A stretch of DNA of 64,000 bases from Siderastrea siderea (GCA_964030785.1 OZ034972.1:18947683-19011682), one strand, 5' to 3'. Positions 45,383 to 53,576 are shown, counted from the first letter of the stretch. Translations and numbers: made by a program. The notes: a model not told the origin generated them from the letters alone.

Positions 45383-45528
45383 AGAAAAGAGGTTACAAGG
45401 AAAAACTAATCCAGCGTGAGATCAACAAAGCTAGATAATTTCCACGAGATCAAGCACTAAAACAAGGCGTCCCAAAAAACAAATGCAACCAAGGCATCCC
45501 GTTCGTTGTCACCTACAATCCAGCTTCT
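45383..45528 (+). pseudogene. Penelope-like RT fragment, right piece of the split copy
   Basis: The plus strand reads LKKRGYKEKLIQREINKAR, a stop, then FPRDQALKQGVPKNKCNQGI and IPFVVTYNPAS in frame or shifted frame. This is the segment just before the end of a Penelope-like RT, and it follows on from the piece ending at 32808. It is cut off by a CAA/AAT microsatellite. Confidence 0.75.
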
Positions 45529-45530
45529 CC

Positions 45531-45602
<72 letters not shown>
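45529..45602. repeat. (CAA)n(TAA)n microsatellite
   Basis: About 30 bp of CAA units pass directly into about 40 bp of AAT units. It lies between the Penelope-like fragment and the proposed left terminus of the Polinton/adintovirus element. Confidence 0.9.
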
Positions 45603-45605
<3 letters not shown>

Positions 45606-45749
45606 GATCATTTCTAAACAATTTCCCATAAGTAGTAAAGTGGGCCCGTTTGGGACTCAGACTGGCTTCTGATTGGTTGTTGGGTTGCCCTAGTAACAGA
45701 CCGCGGAAACCGCGGACCAGTATGAAAAAGGGATCGCGGGCGCATGGGA

Positions 45750-45858
45750 ACCGGAAGTCACATGACCGGAACCGGAAGTGACCGAAAATCACATGACCGG
45801 AACCGGAAGTGACGTCACCGGAAGTCACGTGGTTTAAACCGGAAGTCACGTGTTTTAG
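45750..45858. promoter_or_regulatory. Array of ETS, CRE and E-box-like sites near the element's left end
   Basis: ACCGGAAGT occurs about five times within 110 bp, coupled to TCACATG, TGACGTCA or TCACGTG. ACCGGAAGT is the classical ETS/GABP core, TGACGTCA a full cAMP-response palindrome and CACGTG an E-box. I infer a terminal enhancer, comparable in position to the transcription-factor clusters in adenovirus terminal repeats. Binding is not demonstrated. Confidence 0.5.
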
Positions 45859-46002
45859 GATGGGAAACCGCTGAGCAATGTGAAAAAGGGATCGTGGGCT
45901 CAAGGGGAAGTAAAACCGCTGAGAAAACGCGGGTTCAAAGTCCAAAGTCCAATGGGGGAACGTGGGGGGTCCTTGAAAAGTACACAAAATGAATAAATCA
46001 TG

Positions 46003-46010
46003 TTTTTATT
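46003..46010 (-). terminator. Probable polyadenylation signal of the polymerase unit
   Basis: AATAAAAA on the minus strand lies about 45 nt beyond the small ORF that follows the polymerase. No other AATAAA-type signal is closer. Confidence 0.4.
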
Positions 46011-46049
46011 GATTTGTTTTACAATAACTGTGGTATTCCTTTGAGTTCC

Positions 46050-46268
46050 TTAATGTTCAATAGAGGGTCCCCACCATTGTTTTTGACATCGAGTTATTCT
46101 TCGCCATTGGTTGTTGTCACGGATCCATTGTTGTAATTGACGTCGAGGATTTCTCATTAAAGGTACGGCAAAGGAACTGTAGAATGGGGGTGGTGGTGGT
46201 GGTGCCCAATGTTCTCGATCACAGTGATCACAATCGACGATCTTGTTGGGGCTTTCACTGGTAGCCAT
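46050..46268 (-). CDS. Small ORF overlapping the polymerase stop, hypothetical
   Basis: 72 codons starting at an ATG that overlaps the last 14 nt of the polymerase gene in another frame. The protein has a CDHCDREHW motif that could bind a metal ion, a proline run and a basic, Trp/Gln-rich end. I do not recognise it. The overlap suggests expression from the same transcript by termination-reinitiation if it is real. It could also be a chance frame. Confidence 0.4.
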   Translation of the reverse strand: MATSESPNKIVDCDHCDREHWAPPPPPPFYSSFAVPLMRNPRRQLQQWIRDNNQWRRITRCQKQWWGPSIEH

Positions 46269-49200
46269 AGGGGTAGGTCTTGAAGGTGTTGGGATCAATG
46301 ACTCTTTTGTCATAGACCAACTGATAGAACTTACTGCTTGGTTGAGTGTACAGTTGGAAGTTTTTGGGATTGCGTACAATTTGGTGGGAGTTGATAATCT
46401 GGATTTCCCTTGGTTTTGGAAGGGGTTTCTTGATTTCGTCCTTGACATTTTGACGCATGACGTCATAATTCAGCTGGGTGTGTCCTTCGCTGTTGAGTCG
46501 GAAGCCTCTAACCTTGCATTCCACGTTTCCTTTATTCGTAGTATACCCATAGTTCTTGGGTCCTCCACTGACAAATTCTTGAATGTATTCATCCTTAGCT
46601 AATTCGGAGGCGAAGTCCCCAAGATAGGAACCCAAGACAGGTTTGAATTGAGTGGGTGTTTCCTCCAGGTAGATGACGGAGTCGGTGTCAAAGTAGAGGA
46701 CTCTTTCCCCTAAGGCTTGCAGGGTGTCATACAATTTAAGGCGGGCGTGGCAGGTAGTGAAGCAGGCCACAAAAATGTTGAGGTTGGGTGAGACGCGGAT
46801 GTCCTCTTTTTGGTTCCGGTAGTGGACTTCTACCATTTGGTCGGTGACGACGGACACGTGACGCACGTCTAACGCATCACTATCCAAGAAACAGTGGAAG
46901 GCATGGGGGTCATCAAAGGCTTGAATTTGGGTTTTGTTGAGGCGTTGTCCAAACTTACCCCACATGGAGTTGAGCATGAGCTTAGCTAGGGTACGCAGGC
47001 CCGGGTTCTTCTTGATGTTGTTGTATTCTAACTGGATGCCTTCATGCAGGAAGTACTCTTCGATGTAACGTTGCTTTTCTTCTTCTGTCGTGACATCCTT
47101 AGGCCACCCACTAGCTTCTTGTTTGATTTTCAACCAGGTGTTAACATAATCGGCGAAGAGGCCCTCACAGGTCTCTTCAAAATGCCAAGCTTCGTAGATG
47201 TATTGGACTTGGTACCCGAATTCCACGGCTTTATACAACTCTGGGGTGCACCAGGTACTGGTGAGGGCACGTTGTTCGTCGGTGTGAGGACAATGATAAG
47301 ATCTGTCCAAAAGAGGTTTGTCCATTTCTTCTTCCACACAACGGGCACAGAGTGGAAAGAGCAGTTTGTTGTCATGACGGTAAGGCAGCACGGGATGGTA
47401 CAATTCACGGGGAGGCAGGACTTTGCATTGAATAATGCCAAAGTACTGGTGTATGTCCGTGTGACCCGGTTGAGAAACGATGGTGGGATGTCCTTTGGGG
47501 TACACAGACTTCTTGTTGACCCACGGGTACAAGGAGGTGACATCGATGTAGTGAATTTTTTGGCCAGGGGTGATCTGATGGTACAGTTTAATGGCATTGG
47601 TACGACCTCCACAGAAAGCCTCTCGAGGTTCAAGTGGTTGGATAAAGTTGAGTTCCCGGACGAAGGAGTCGATCTCTGGGTCGGTGTCTCGGCGGTGGTC
47701 CCATTGACATCCCCACATTTGAATGACGTTGTACCCTTGGTCGGTAAGCTTTTGGACTTTGTTTTGGGTGACGTCATAGAGGTCCTGCATGGTTCGATCA
47801 TAGTTGCGGGGATGTTTTTCGTAGCGATGGGGATAACAGGTAGGGCATCCGTGGGTGAAACAGCCTTGAAATTCGTAGACGGTGTGGGTGTCGGGGCAAT
47901 AACCATCCACATGGATGTTGGTCCCGGGGATCTTATACTCGCCTTGATTTCGGACATGTTGGATGTACTGAGGCTTTGGATTGGCACTGGCCAGTAGATC
48001 GTTGGGGTTGAGATCTTGGAGGGCCCGTTGACGTAGTTGGTGATCGCACCAGGTTAACCAGTGAAGGGCTGGGAGGGAGTGGTTGATGTTGTTAGTTCTC
48101 CACCCGTTAGGACCGGTGGGTTCGCTGGCAATACTGTTGGGGATCATCCGGTTCATACGTAAATCTCGATTACAAGCGGAGGCAATGGTGACGTGATCGA
48201 AGGGATTGAAGCCTGTTAAGTCTTCAAACATGCGTTTGAAAGTCAGACATCCTTGTTTGAGGAGTCGTACATCGGAACTGCAATAGGCCAATAACTCTTG
48301 TTGAAAATGAAACACCACACCCTGGTCGCGTTGCTGTTGATGCCAGGTTTCAAAGGCTTGTCTTCCTTCGAGTGTCATGCTCTCAGGCATGTAGTAATCG
48401 CGTGAGGGGAGGATGCCCACGTAGTTTTGATACTCATCACCGGGTATGTTGAACTTGTGGGGGAAATAGCCTTTGCAGAGTTCTGTCAAGCCAAAGGTTT
48501 CGGGAAACGCGGAGAGGGGCATCTGGAAGAAACTCATGGAATCAATGAAGCGGATGCGGTCATGTTTGATCTCTAACAGTTTACATCCGTTGCGGAGTTG
48601 TTGGACGATGCGGTTCTCCCCATAGTATTCTTGGATGATAAAGTACCCATCGTACCCTTGAAAATTATGAGCGATGACGTTGACTTGACGGGTATCGTGG
48701 AGAGTCAAGGTATCCAGCCATTCCAGAAAGTCACGGATACAGGTGGGACCTGGGAAAGGTTTGGGTTCATCGTTGTCTTCGGTTTCGGCCACGACGAGAT
48801 TGGCAATGTGTTTTTCGTGGGGTTGCATGGCTTCGATATCAAAGAAGACGTGTAAGGGAGGCAGGTCTTCCTCGGCCTCGTCCTCGGAGGAGGAGGCATG
48901 GGGTTCCGCGGCGGCACCTCGTTTGGCGCGAGGACCTTTTTGACGGGTCCTCTTTCTCTTCTTCTTTTGGTCTTGAGGTTTGGGGGCTCTTTGTATAAAA
49001 CAACGGTGTTTGTCGGCGTCGACGTACTGATGACAAGACGGGCAATCCACGTGCTTACAAAGGTGACGTTGAATGCGGGACAAGCCCACATTTTGTTGAT
49101 AACAGTAACGGCATCGGTGTCGTTGAGAGCACACGGAGGTCTGGAGGCCCGTGACGGGTTTGCCCGCATGGGTTTTGCTGGAATGGGCTTCGAAACACAC

Positions 49201-50436
49201 GGATCCAAAAAAGTCCCGATGACACGACTTGCAACGTTGAGTGGCTTTCAGGTGTCGGGGGTAAGCATTTTGAAAGTCGGGACAATCTTTCTGTCGACAG
49301 GCTCCACACAACTTGGTTTTGGTGCATCGATGCATCCCCTCGGTGTTGTAGGGTTTCCAGCAATCCGCACACACATAACTGGACCCAAAAAATCCCGGCA
49401 ATTTGGTGATGGCATCATAATGGTCTTGGTTGTGCAACAGGATCAGTTGTTTGTCAGAAAGGGGGCCAAACGCCGTGATGTGAAACGATCGCTGTGCATC
49501 CACCAGGATGATCTGGTAACCGGTGAGGGACGGAGCTTGACTGAATTGGGTCAAGGCGTCATAGCTGCAAGGACCGAGGGGTACCTGGGCTTCATTCTGG
49601 AGGTCCAGAGCGAGGGTTCTCTGCAGGGACTTTCCTTTGCGGATGCTGTCGTATTTCGGGTGCTGGTCCACGCGAGCTTTGGCGACCACGAGGGCTCTGG
49701 CACAACAGAGCTCATCATCATTTTGGATGCGGATGACCGATTTTTTGTTGGCCGTTAACATGGCCATGGTAGGATGGCCGGGTTTCCCACGACGGGGTTT
49801 GCCGGTGCCTTGAGGCGCATGATGAACTTGAGTGATGGAGACTTGAAAGGAGTCATCCATTTCAAATTGTTCGTTGCTGTTGAGGGCTTGGGCTAAACGT
49901 TGGAACAGAGCCTCCACCCGTTCTGTGTCTCGACGCCATTCACCTGCACGTAATCCCCACCCCTGAAAATTATTGTGCAGGCGATCGGATGCTATGGTAA
50001 AGTAGAGTCGATCTTGATCGTGGAGGTCGGGGGTGGTGGTTAACACTTGATCGACGGCTCGACGTAATCCATCTTGCAGAGCTTGGGTTATATTTTGACC
50101 TGGCATCAAGTTCCCCCTTTGGCGTAACTGGGTCTTGAAATGACGTTCTTGTACCCCCATGCGATCACTCTTCCGATTCACAAAAGGTTCGAGTTCAAAG
50201 TCGAAGGTAACGTGTTCAGAGGGATCCAATCCACCCCCACTTTGTTCCCATTGGTTCAAGGCCTCTTGACAAATGTCGTCGTCACTGTCCGCCATGTTTT
50301 CGGTGCAAATCAAAGGTCCCACACAGGAATTGGTGTCATCGTCCGAATCAGAGATGTCCAAACCGAGCATGGCTAAAACCTCATGGTGGGCGAGGCCACT
50401 TGGCCCCGCCACATTGTCCTTGTCTTGTGAGGACAT
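46255..50436 (-). CDS. pPolB: Protein-primed family-B DNA polymerase
   Basis: A 1393-residue replicative polymerase of the Polinton/adintovirus type. The N-terminal domain (about 1-330) includes the CCARALVVAKA segment. A large Cys/His cluster follows (about 345-480), with many CxxC pairs. The 3'-5' exonuclease has FFDIEAM near residue 530, NVIAHNFQGYDGYFI near 594 and CSSDVRLLKQG near 720. An FCGGRTNAI motif near 940 precedes polymerase motif A (DVTSLYPWVNK, about 967), motif B (LMLNSMWGKFGQ, about 1158) and motif C (YFDTDSVIYLE, about 1249). The catalytic aspartates are all present. It would copy the linear genome from terminal-protein-primed ends. The ATG at 50436 is 34 nt from a TATA box (50470-50477). 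The length and intact motifs suggest a functional gene. Confidence 0.97.
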   Translation of the reverse strand: MSSQDKDNVAGPSGLAHHEVLAMLGLDISDSDDDTNSCVGPLICTENMADSDDDICQEALNQWEQSGGGLDPSEHVTFDFELEPFVNRKSDRMGVQERHFKTQLRQRGNLMPGQNITQALQDGLRRAVDQVLTTTPDLHDQDRLYFTIASDRLHNNFQGWGLRAGEWRRDTERVEALFQRLAQALNSNEQFEMDDSFQVSITQVHHAPQGTGKPRRGKPGHPTMAMLTANKKSVIRIQNDDELCCARALVVAKARVDQHPKYDSIRKGKSLQRTLALDLQNEAQVPLGPCSYDALTQFSQAPSLTGYQIILVDAQRSFHITAFGPLSDKQLILLHNQDHYDAITKLPGFFGSSYVCADCWKPYNTEGMHRCTKTKLCGACRQKDCPDFQNAYPRHLKATQRCKSCHRDFFGSVCFEAHSSKTHAGKPVTGLQTSVCSQRHRCRYCYQQNVGLSRIQRHLCKHVDCPSCHQYVDADKHRCFIQRAPKPQDQKKKRKRTRQKGPRAKRGAAAEPHASSSEDEAEEDLPPLHVFFDIEAMQPHEKHIANLVVAETEDNDEPKPFPGPTCIRDFLEWLDTLTLHDTRQVNVIAHNFQGYDGYFIIQEYYGENRIVQQLRNGCKLLEIKHDRIRFIDSMSFFQMPLSAFPETFGLTELCKGYFPHKFNIPGDEYQNYVGILPSRDYYMPESMTLEGRQAFETWHQQQRDQGVVFHFQQELLAYCSSDVRLLKQGCLTFKRMFEDLTGFNPFDHVTIASACNRDLRMNRMIPNSIASEPTGPNGWRTNNINHSLPALHWLTWCDHQLRQRALQDLNPNDLLASANPKPQYIQHVRNQGEYKIPGTNIHVDGYCPDTHTVYEFQGCFTHGCPTCYPHRYEKHPRNYDRTMQDLYDVTQNKVQKLTDQGYNVIQMWGCQWDHRRDTDPEIDSFVRELNFIQPLEPREAFCGGRTNAIKLYHQITPGQKIHYIDVTSLYPWVNKKSVYPKGHPTIVSQPGHTDIHQYFGIIQCKVLPPRELYHPVLPYRHDNKLLFPLCARCVEEEMDKPLLDRSYHCPHTDEQRALTSTWCTPELYKAVEFGYQVQYIYEAWHFEETCEGLFADYVNTWLKIKQEASGWPKDVTTEEEKQRYIEEYFLHEGIQLEYNNIKKNPGLRTLAKLMLNSMWGKFGQRLNKTQIQAFDDPHAFHCFLDSDALDVRHVSVVTDQMVEVHYRNQKEDIRVSPNLNIFVACFTTCHARLKLYDTLQALGERVLYFDTDSVIYLEETPTQFKPVLGSYLGDFASELAKDEYIQEFVSGGPKNYGYTTNKGNVECKVRGFRLNSEGHTQLNYDVMRQNVKDEIKKPLPKPREIQIINSHQIVRNPKNFQLYTQPSSKFYQLVYDKRVIDPNTFKTYPYGYQ

Positions 50437-50469
50437 GATCAGATGAACTCACTGGAGATCGGGGCTCTG

Positions 50470-50477
50470 TTTTTATA
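50470..50477 (-). promoter_or_regulatory. TATA box of polymerase gene
   Basis: TATAAAAA on the minus strand, 34 nt upstream of the polymerase ATG. Confidence 0.65.
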
Positions 50478-50636
50478 GAGAATTAAAATGTCACGTGGGA
50501 GGGGAAGGAGCCAATCACTAAACAGGGTGCCCCGTAGAGAGGGGGTGCCCTAGGGAGGGGTGGGACGGGGTGGGGGGACCCCCCTCCCCCCTCTCTAGTT
50601 AGGGTCCATGGTGCATCACGGGAACGAAGGAGAGAC
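50478..50636. promoter_or_regulatory. Divergent promoter region between polymerase and early gene
   Basis: A roughly 160-bp gap between two facing-away TATA boxes. It contains a CCAAT box (GAGCCAATCAC at about 50508), a CACGTG at about 50492 and a G-rich stretch running into a C-rich stretch (GGGGTGGGGGGACCCCCC), which could bind Sp1/KLF-type factors or fold. I infer a shared bidirectional regulatory region. Confidence 0.5.
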
Positions 50637-50643
50637 TATAAAA
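50637..50643 (+). promoter_or_regulatory. TATA box of early gene
   Basis: TATAAAA, 38 bp upstream of the ATG at 50675. It is the only plus-strand TATA box in the element with a gene directly behind it. Confidence 0.65.
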
Positions 50644-50674
50644 CAGATCGATCCTCGGGCTGGAACATCTCAAC

Positions 50675-51079
50675 ATGGACTCTTGCCATGAGAAGCTGCT
50701 CGAAGCATTTGAAGAGTTTGAAGTAGATTTGGAAGTGGAAGAGGTGTTAGAGAAAGTGAAGCAGGAGGTACTGTTGAAGGACGAAGGCTTTAGTGAGTTT
50801 GCAGAAACTTTGAAGCAGTTGGAGCCGGAAAAAGTGGAAGCCCAGAGACGTCGGGCAGAACAGGCGGCTCCCTTTCACCCACTGTGCTACCCTCAAATGA
50901 CCTGTGAGTGGTTTGTGGAGGGGCTGGATTACTGTTGCAATTACTGGCGCTACCAATTCAAGCGCCCCCTCACCCCGCCACCAGCACCACCGCCATCGCC
51001 CAATGCCTGCCGGAAACGAGGGCCTCCGCCGCAGCAACCGACGACGCACGACGTACCGACCAAACAACAACGACCTTAA
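50675..51079 (+). CDS. Putative early regulatory protein, unspliced form / exon 1
   Basis: 134 codons from the first ATG after a TATA box. The first 75 residues are acidic and helical (EEFEVDLEVEEVLEKVKQEV). A Cys/Trp-rich patch follows (PLCYPQMTCEWF, DYCCNYW), then a proline-rich basic tail. A donor-like TGTGAGTG at 50903/50904 lies exactly where the second, longer frame opens. I therefore suspect that residues 1-76 are exon 1 of a spliced mRNA and that the full 134 residues are the product of unspliced RNA. It is the only plus-strand transcription unit and diverges from the polymerase, the usual place for early regulators. No family is recognised, and no exact LxCxE motif is present. Confidence 0.6.
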   Translation: MDSCHEKLLEAFEEFEVDLEVEEVLEKVKQEVLLKDEGFSEFAETLKQLEPEKVEAQRRRAEQAAPFHPLCYPQMTCEWFVEGLDYCCNYWRYQFKRPLTPPPAPPPSPNACRKRGPPPQQPTTHDVPTKQQRP

Positions 51080-52274
51080 CGACTCTGACCCAGACGAGGA
51101 CTTGAACGACGACTTGAACGACATTGACTATGTTCCCGACCCGAACGACGACGACGTTGACGACTCTGACCCAGATGAGGACGACGACGACGTTGACGAC
51201 TATGACCCGAACGACGACGAAACGACAGAGTTACTGACGAAAGACGAACGACGACGGAGACGGAACGCCATCAAAAAAGCCCGGTACAATGCCCGCTACC
51301 CAGAGAAAGCCCGAGCGAGGAATATGGTGAAAAAAGCCAACTACCGACGCAAGTACCCTGAGAAAGTGCGTGCTGCCAAAAAACGATACCGAGAACAATA
51401 TCCGGATCGAGTGCGGGAGTCCCACAGGTGTTATGAGGAGACGCATAAGGAGCACCGGCGTGCCGTCAAAAAAAAATGGGCCCAAAAGAACCGAGCACGT
51501 TGTGTCGAATACGACCGAAAGTATAGAGAGAAACATCGGGAACGTTTGAGAGCCAAAGCGCGTGAATATCGTCAAAAGAATCGTGTACGAATATTGGCGT
51601 ACAAAAGGATGTACAATAAAAGGGAAAAAGCCCGGGCGGCTCGTCGGGCCTATCGTGCTGCGAACCAGGAGAAACTGCATGCGCAAAGAAGAGAGTACTA
51701 CTGGGCGAACCGCGAGAGGTTCTTGGAGCTCGCTAGAAGGTACTACCAAAACAAAAGAAAGCAGGTGCCTCGCCCCAAAACACTGCGGGTGGTATTGACT
51801 AATTGTAGGACGCAACCTTCTGTGGAAACGTATTTGAATAACTTTTGTGCCTCCTTACCTTCTGTAGAGAGACAGAAAACGGAAGAGAAAATCAAAGCAT
51901 TAGGACCCTTGAAAGTAACCATTCCCTTGGAGGACTTTAAGAAATCGACGCCTAAAATGCCTGAGAACTTTTCTTTTTGTGAATCATTTCTAGATTCTTA
52001 TACTCTCACGGATATGGATTCGGGGGGTGTGCAAGTCGTGGACCCCCCTGACTTGGGCCCCCCTGACTTGGGCCCCCCTGACTTGGACCCCTCTGACTTG
52101 GAGGACTTTTCGTCTTTGTTGCAGAACATAACACCTGACGAGTGGACCGAGTTATTGAAGGATGTGGAGGACTCTTGTTCCTTTGATCTGGAGGCATTGG
52201 TACCCCCTGAAGACCTCGTTCATGACATGTCACCCGACGAGGGGGTGGATTTCATGTATGATTTAGTAACGTAA
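51003..52274 (+). CDS. Basic-repeat protein with acidic C-terminus (likely exon 2 of early gene)
   Basis: Open from 50904, but the first ATG is at 51003. It may be translated from 51003 or be joined by splicing to 50675-50903; acceptor CAG at 51091-51093 fits the phase. The order is: an Asp/Asn-rich repeat (NDDLNDIDYVPDPND and similar), about 180 residues of reiterated 12-15-residue basic units with a RKYPEKVRA- or REKHRERLRAKAREYR-like pattern, a linker, then repeats of PPDLG and an acidic, hydrophobic end (PDEWTELLKDVEDSCSFDLE) that looks like a transcription activation domain. I infer a nuclear DNA-binding transactivator. Such basic repeats are seen in DNA-binding or homing-nuclease accessory regions, but no nuclease is present. 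Confidence 0.65.
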   Translation: MPAGNEGLRRSNRRRTTYRPNNNDLNDSDPDEDLNDDLNDIDYVPDPNDDDVDDSDPDEDDDDVDDYDPNDDETTELLTKDERRRRRNAIKKARYNARYPEKARARNMVKKANYRRKYPEKVRAAKKRYREQYPDRVRESHRCYEETHKEHRRAVKKKWAQKNRARCVEYDRKYREKHRERLRAKAREYRQKNRVRILAYKRMYNKREKARAARRAYRAANQEKLHAQRREYYWANRERFLELARRYYQNKRKQVPRPKTLRVVLTNCRTQPSVETYLNNFCASLPSVERQKTEEKIKALGPLKVTIPLEDFKKSTPKMPENFSFCESFLDSYTLTDMDSGGVQVVDPPDLGPPDLGPPDLDPSDLEDFSSLLQNITPDEWTELLKDVEDSCSFDLEALVPPEDLVHDMSPDEGVDFMYDLVT

Positions 52275-52281
52275 AAACATT

Positions 52282-52403
52282 TTCGTCTCAGTATTTGGCA
52301 GAACATTTCGTCTCAGTATTTGGCAGAACATTCGTCTCAGTATTTGGAAGAACATCCGTCTCAGTATTTGGCAGAACATCCGTCTCAGTATTTTGGACAG
52401 AAC
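52282..52403 (+). repeat. Five tandem copies of a 24-bp unit after the early gene
   Basis: The unit CGTCTCAGTATTTGGCAGAA is repeated with 24- to 25-bp spacing directly after the TAA at 52274. Copies 2-4 are in one frame and would encode SQYLAEHP-like octapeptides, but they lie after the stop, so this is probably 3' untranslated sequence between convergent genes. A read-through or frameshift product remains possible. Confidence 0.8.
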
Positions 52404-52574
52404 AATGAACTTGACAACTCATCAATCAAAATGACACAAGTGACATTGTTTTTTATTTTTTATCAGGAGTGTCTACACCACAATGGGTTTTGTCTCGCAA
52501 ATCCTGCTTGAGACTCAACACGAACTACAGAATAACAATGTGACATTTTTTGACTCAACATGTTAATTAAATGT

Positions 52575-52934
52575 TTACAATTTTAAACGTTTCTTGGCTT
52601 GCATGATTTTCTTGACCACCCGTTCCGTCTTGTTTTTCTTGCCGGGTAATCGATCAATGGCTTGGATCATCTTGGTATCGGCTTTCCATTTATCTTGCAA
52701 ATTCTTAGCACGACTGTAATCAATGTCGTGTTGCTTAGCAATCTGGTCCAAGCGATTGATGCCGGGATCCCCCCGTTTCAGGCGTTTAGCCAAATGGGTG
52801 CCAGGGCCCATGTACTGATACCCGGGCCAATGAAATTCCTTCCCCGTTTTCGCAATCCATTTTTGGACATCCAAGGCTCCTCCTCGTTGGGGACGTTTTC
52901 GTTTGATACCCCTTCTCCTCCTCTGGGTGGGCAT
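52575..52934 (-). CDS. Phospholipase A2 (parvovirus VP1-type) with QRGG leader
   Basis: 119 residues. A basic leader ends in KRPQRGGALD (about 15-22). The calcium loop YMGPGT is at about 41-46, and the catalytic His-Asp pair lies in KQHDIDYSRA (H69, D70, Y73). The rest is basic and helical. This is the compact PLA2 fold that parvoviruses use to breach endosomes and that adintoviruses also encode. I infer that it is packaged and released from its leader by the element's protease. It is the first gene at the convergent boundary with the early gene, ending 300 bp from it. All key residues are present. Confidence 0.85.
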   Translation of the reverse strand: MPTQRRRRGIKRKRPQRGGALDVQKWIAKTGKEFHWPGYQYMGPGTHLAKRLKRGDPGINRLDQIAKQHDIDYSRAKNLQDKWKADTKMIQAIDRLPGKKNKTERVVKKIMQAKKRLKL

Positions 52935-52937
52935 GTT

Positions 52938-53576
52938 TTAGTCACTGTCGTAATCCAATCGACGTCGTAACTTTTTACCTTGGGCCCAATCTTCCCAACC
53001 GGGTAAAGGTTTCAATCGTTCCACTTCACGAGCGGGTCCTTTGCCTTTGCGACTCTCGGCTAACTTTTTTTCCAAAGCCTTGCGTTGTTCTCGAATGACT
53101 TCTAAACGTGACCGGCTATCCCCTCGACTGGTGGATGGGCTCCCTTTCTTGACAATCTTACTGGTAGTGGCTGCTCCTTTGCCTTTCTTGGTTGCAGGGG
53201 TAATGGGTGGTTTGGGGGTCGACGGGCTGCCTTTTATCATGCGCTTCAACCATTGTTCGACGGGTCCCGTCACCAAATCCCCGGCCTCTTCCTCGCCTTC
53301 TTCACCTGGTTGACCACCCGGGGCACCCGGGGCACCAACCCCTACCCCGCCAGGAAATTGACGAATGCGTTTGGTTAACTTGATTAATTCTTGACTCAAC
53401 GGTTTGGTTTGAGCATTGACCAAGGCGGGAGGTAATTGGGGGTTGGCTAATAACACATGTTTTTGGGCGGCGAGCGTCGCGGCTTTGTTCAACAAGGCAT
53501 TTTCGGTGAGTTCTCCTTTGTAATATTGAATGAGTTGTTCCAAGTCCTTGTGGGGAATCATGTACACTTCGTCCAT
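52938..53576 (-). CDS. Conserved hypothetical late protein (212 aa)
   Basis: The N-terminus (IPHKDLEQLIQYYKGELTENA, LLNKAATLAAQKHVLLANP) is helical and looks well ordered. The middle is Gly/Pro- and Glu-rich, and the end is basic with RSRLEVIREQRKALEKKLAE (short coiled coil) and KKLRRRLDYDSD. I do not recognise the family. The arrangement, an ordered head and a basic tail in the capsid-gene block, suggests a virion or DNA-binding role. The start overlaps the end of the previous gene (53558-53788) by 19 nt, and the stop lies 3 nt before the PLA2 start codon. Confidence 0.75.
   Translation of the reverse strand: MDEVYMIPHKDLEQLIQYYKGELTENALLNKAATLAAQKHVLLANPQLPPALVNAQTKPLSQELIKLTKRIRQFPGGVGVGAPGAPGGQPGEEGEEEAGDLVTGPVEQWLKRMIKGSPSTPKPPITPATKKGKGAATTSKIVKKGSPSTSRGDSRSRLEVIREQRKALEKKLAESRKGKGPAREVERLKPLPGWEDWAQGKKLRRRLDYDSD

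Noticed and set aside
45457..45987. 176-codon minus-strand frame over the element terminus
   Set aside because: It runs through a CAA/AAT microsatellite and the repeated ETS-like sites, with no domain-like sequence.
47044..47997. 317-codon plus-strand and 285-codon minus-strand frames within the polymerase gene
   Set aside because: They lie opposite or out of phase to conserved polymerase motifs and show no domain.
50675..50903. LxCxE retinoblastoma-binding motif in the early protein
   Set aside because: PLCYPQ and MTCEWF come close, but no exact LxCxE is present.
50904..51002. GTG start of the long early-region frame
   Set aside because: A GTG start is not expected in a eukaryotic or animal-virus setting. 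The bases form a splice-donor-like GTGAGT, and the first ATG is at 51003.
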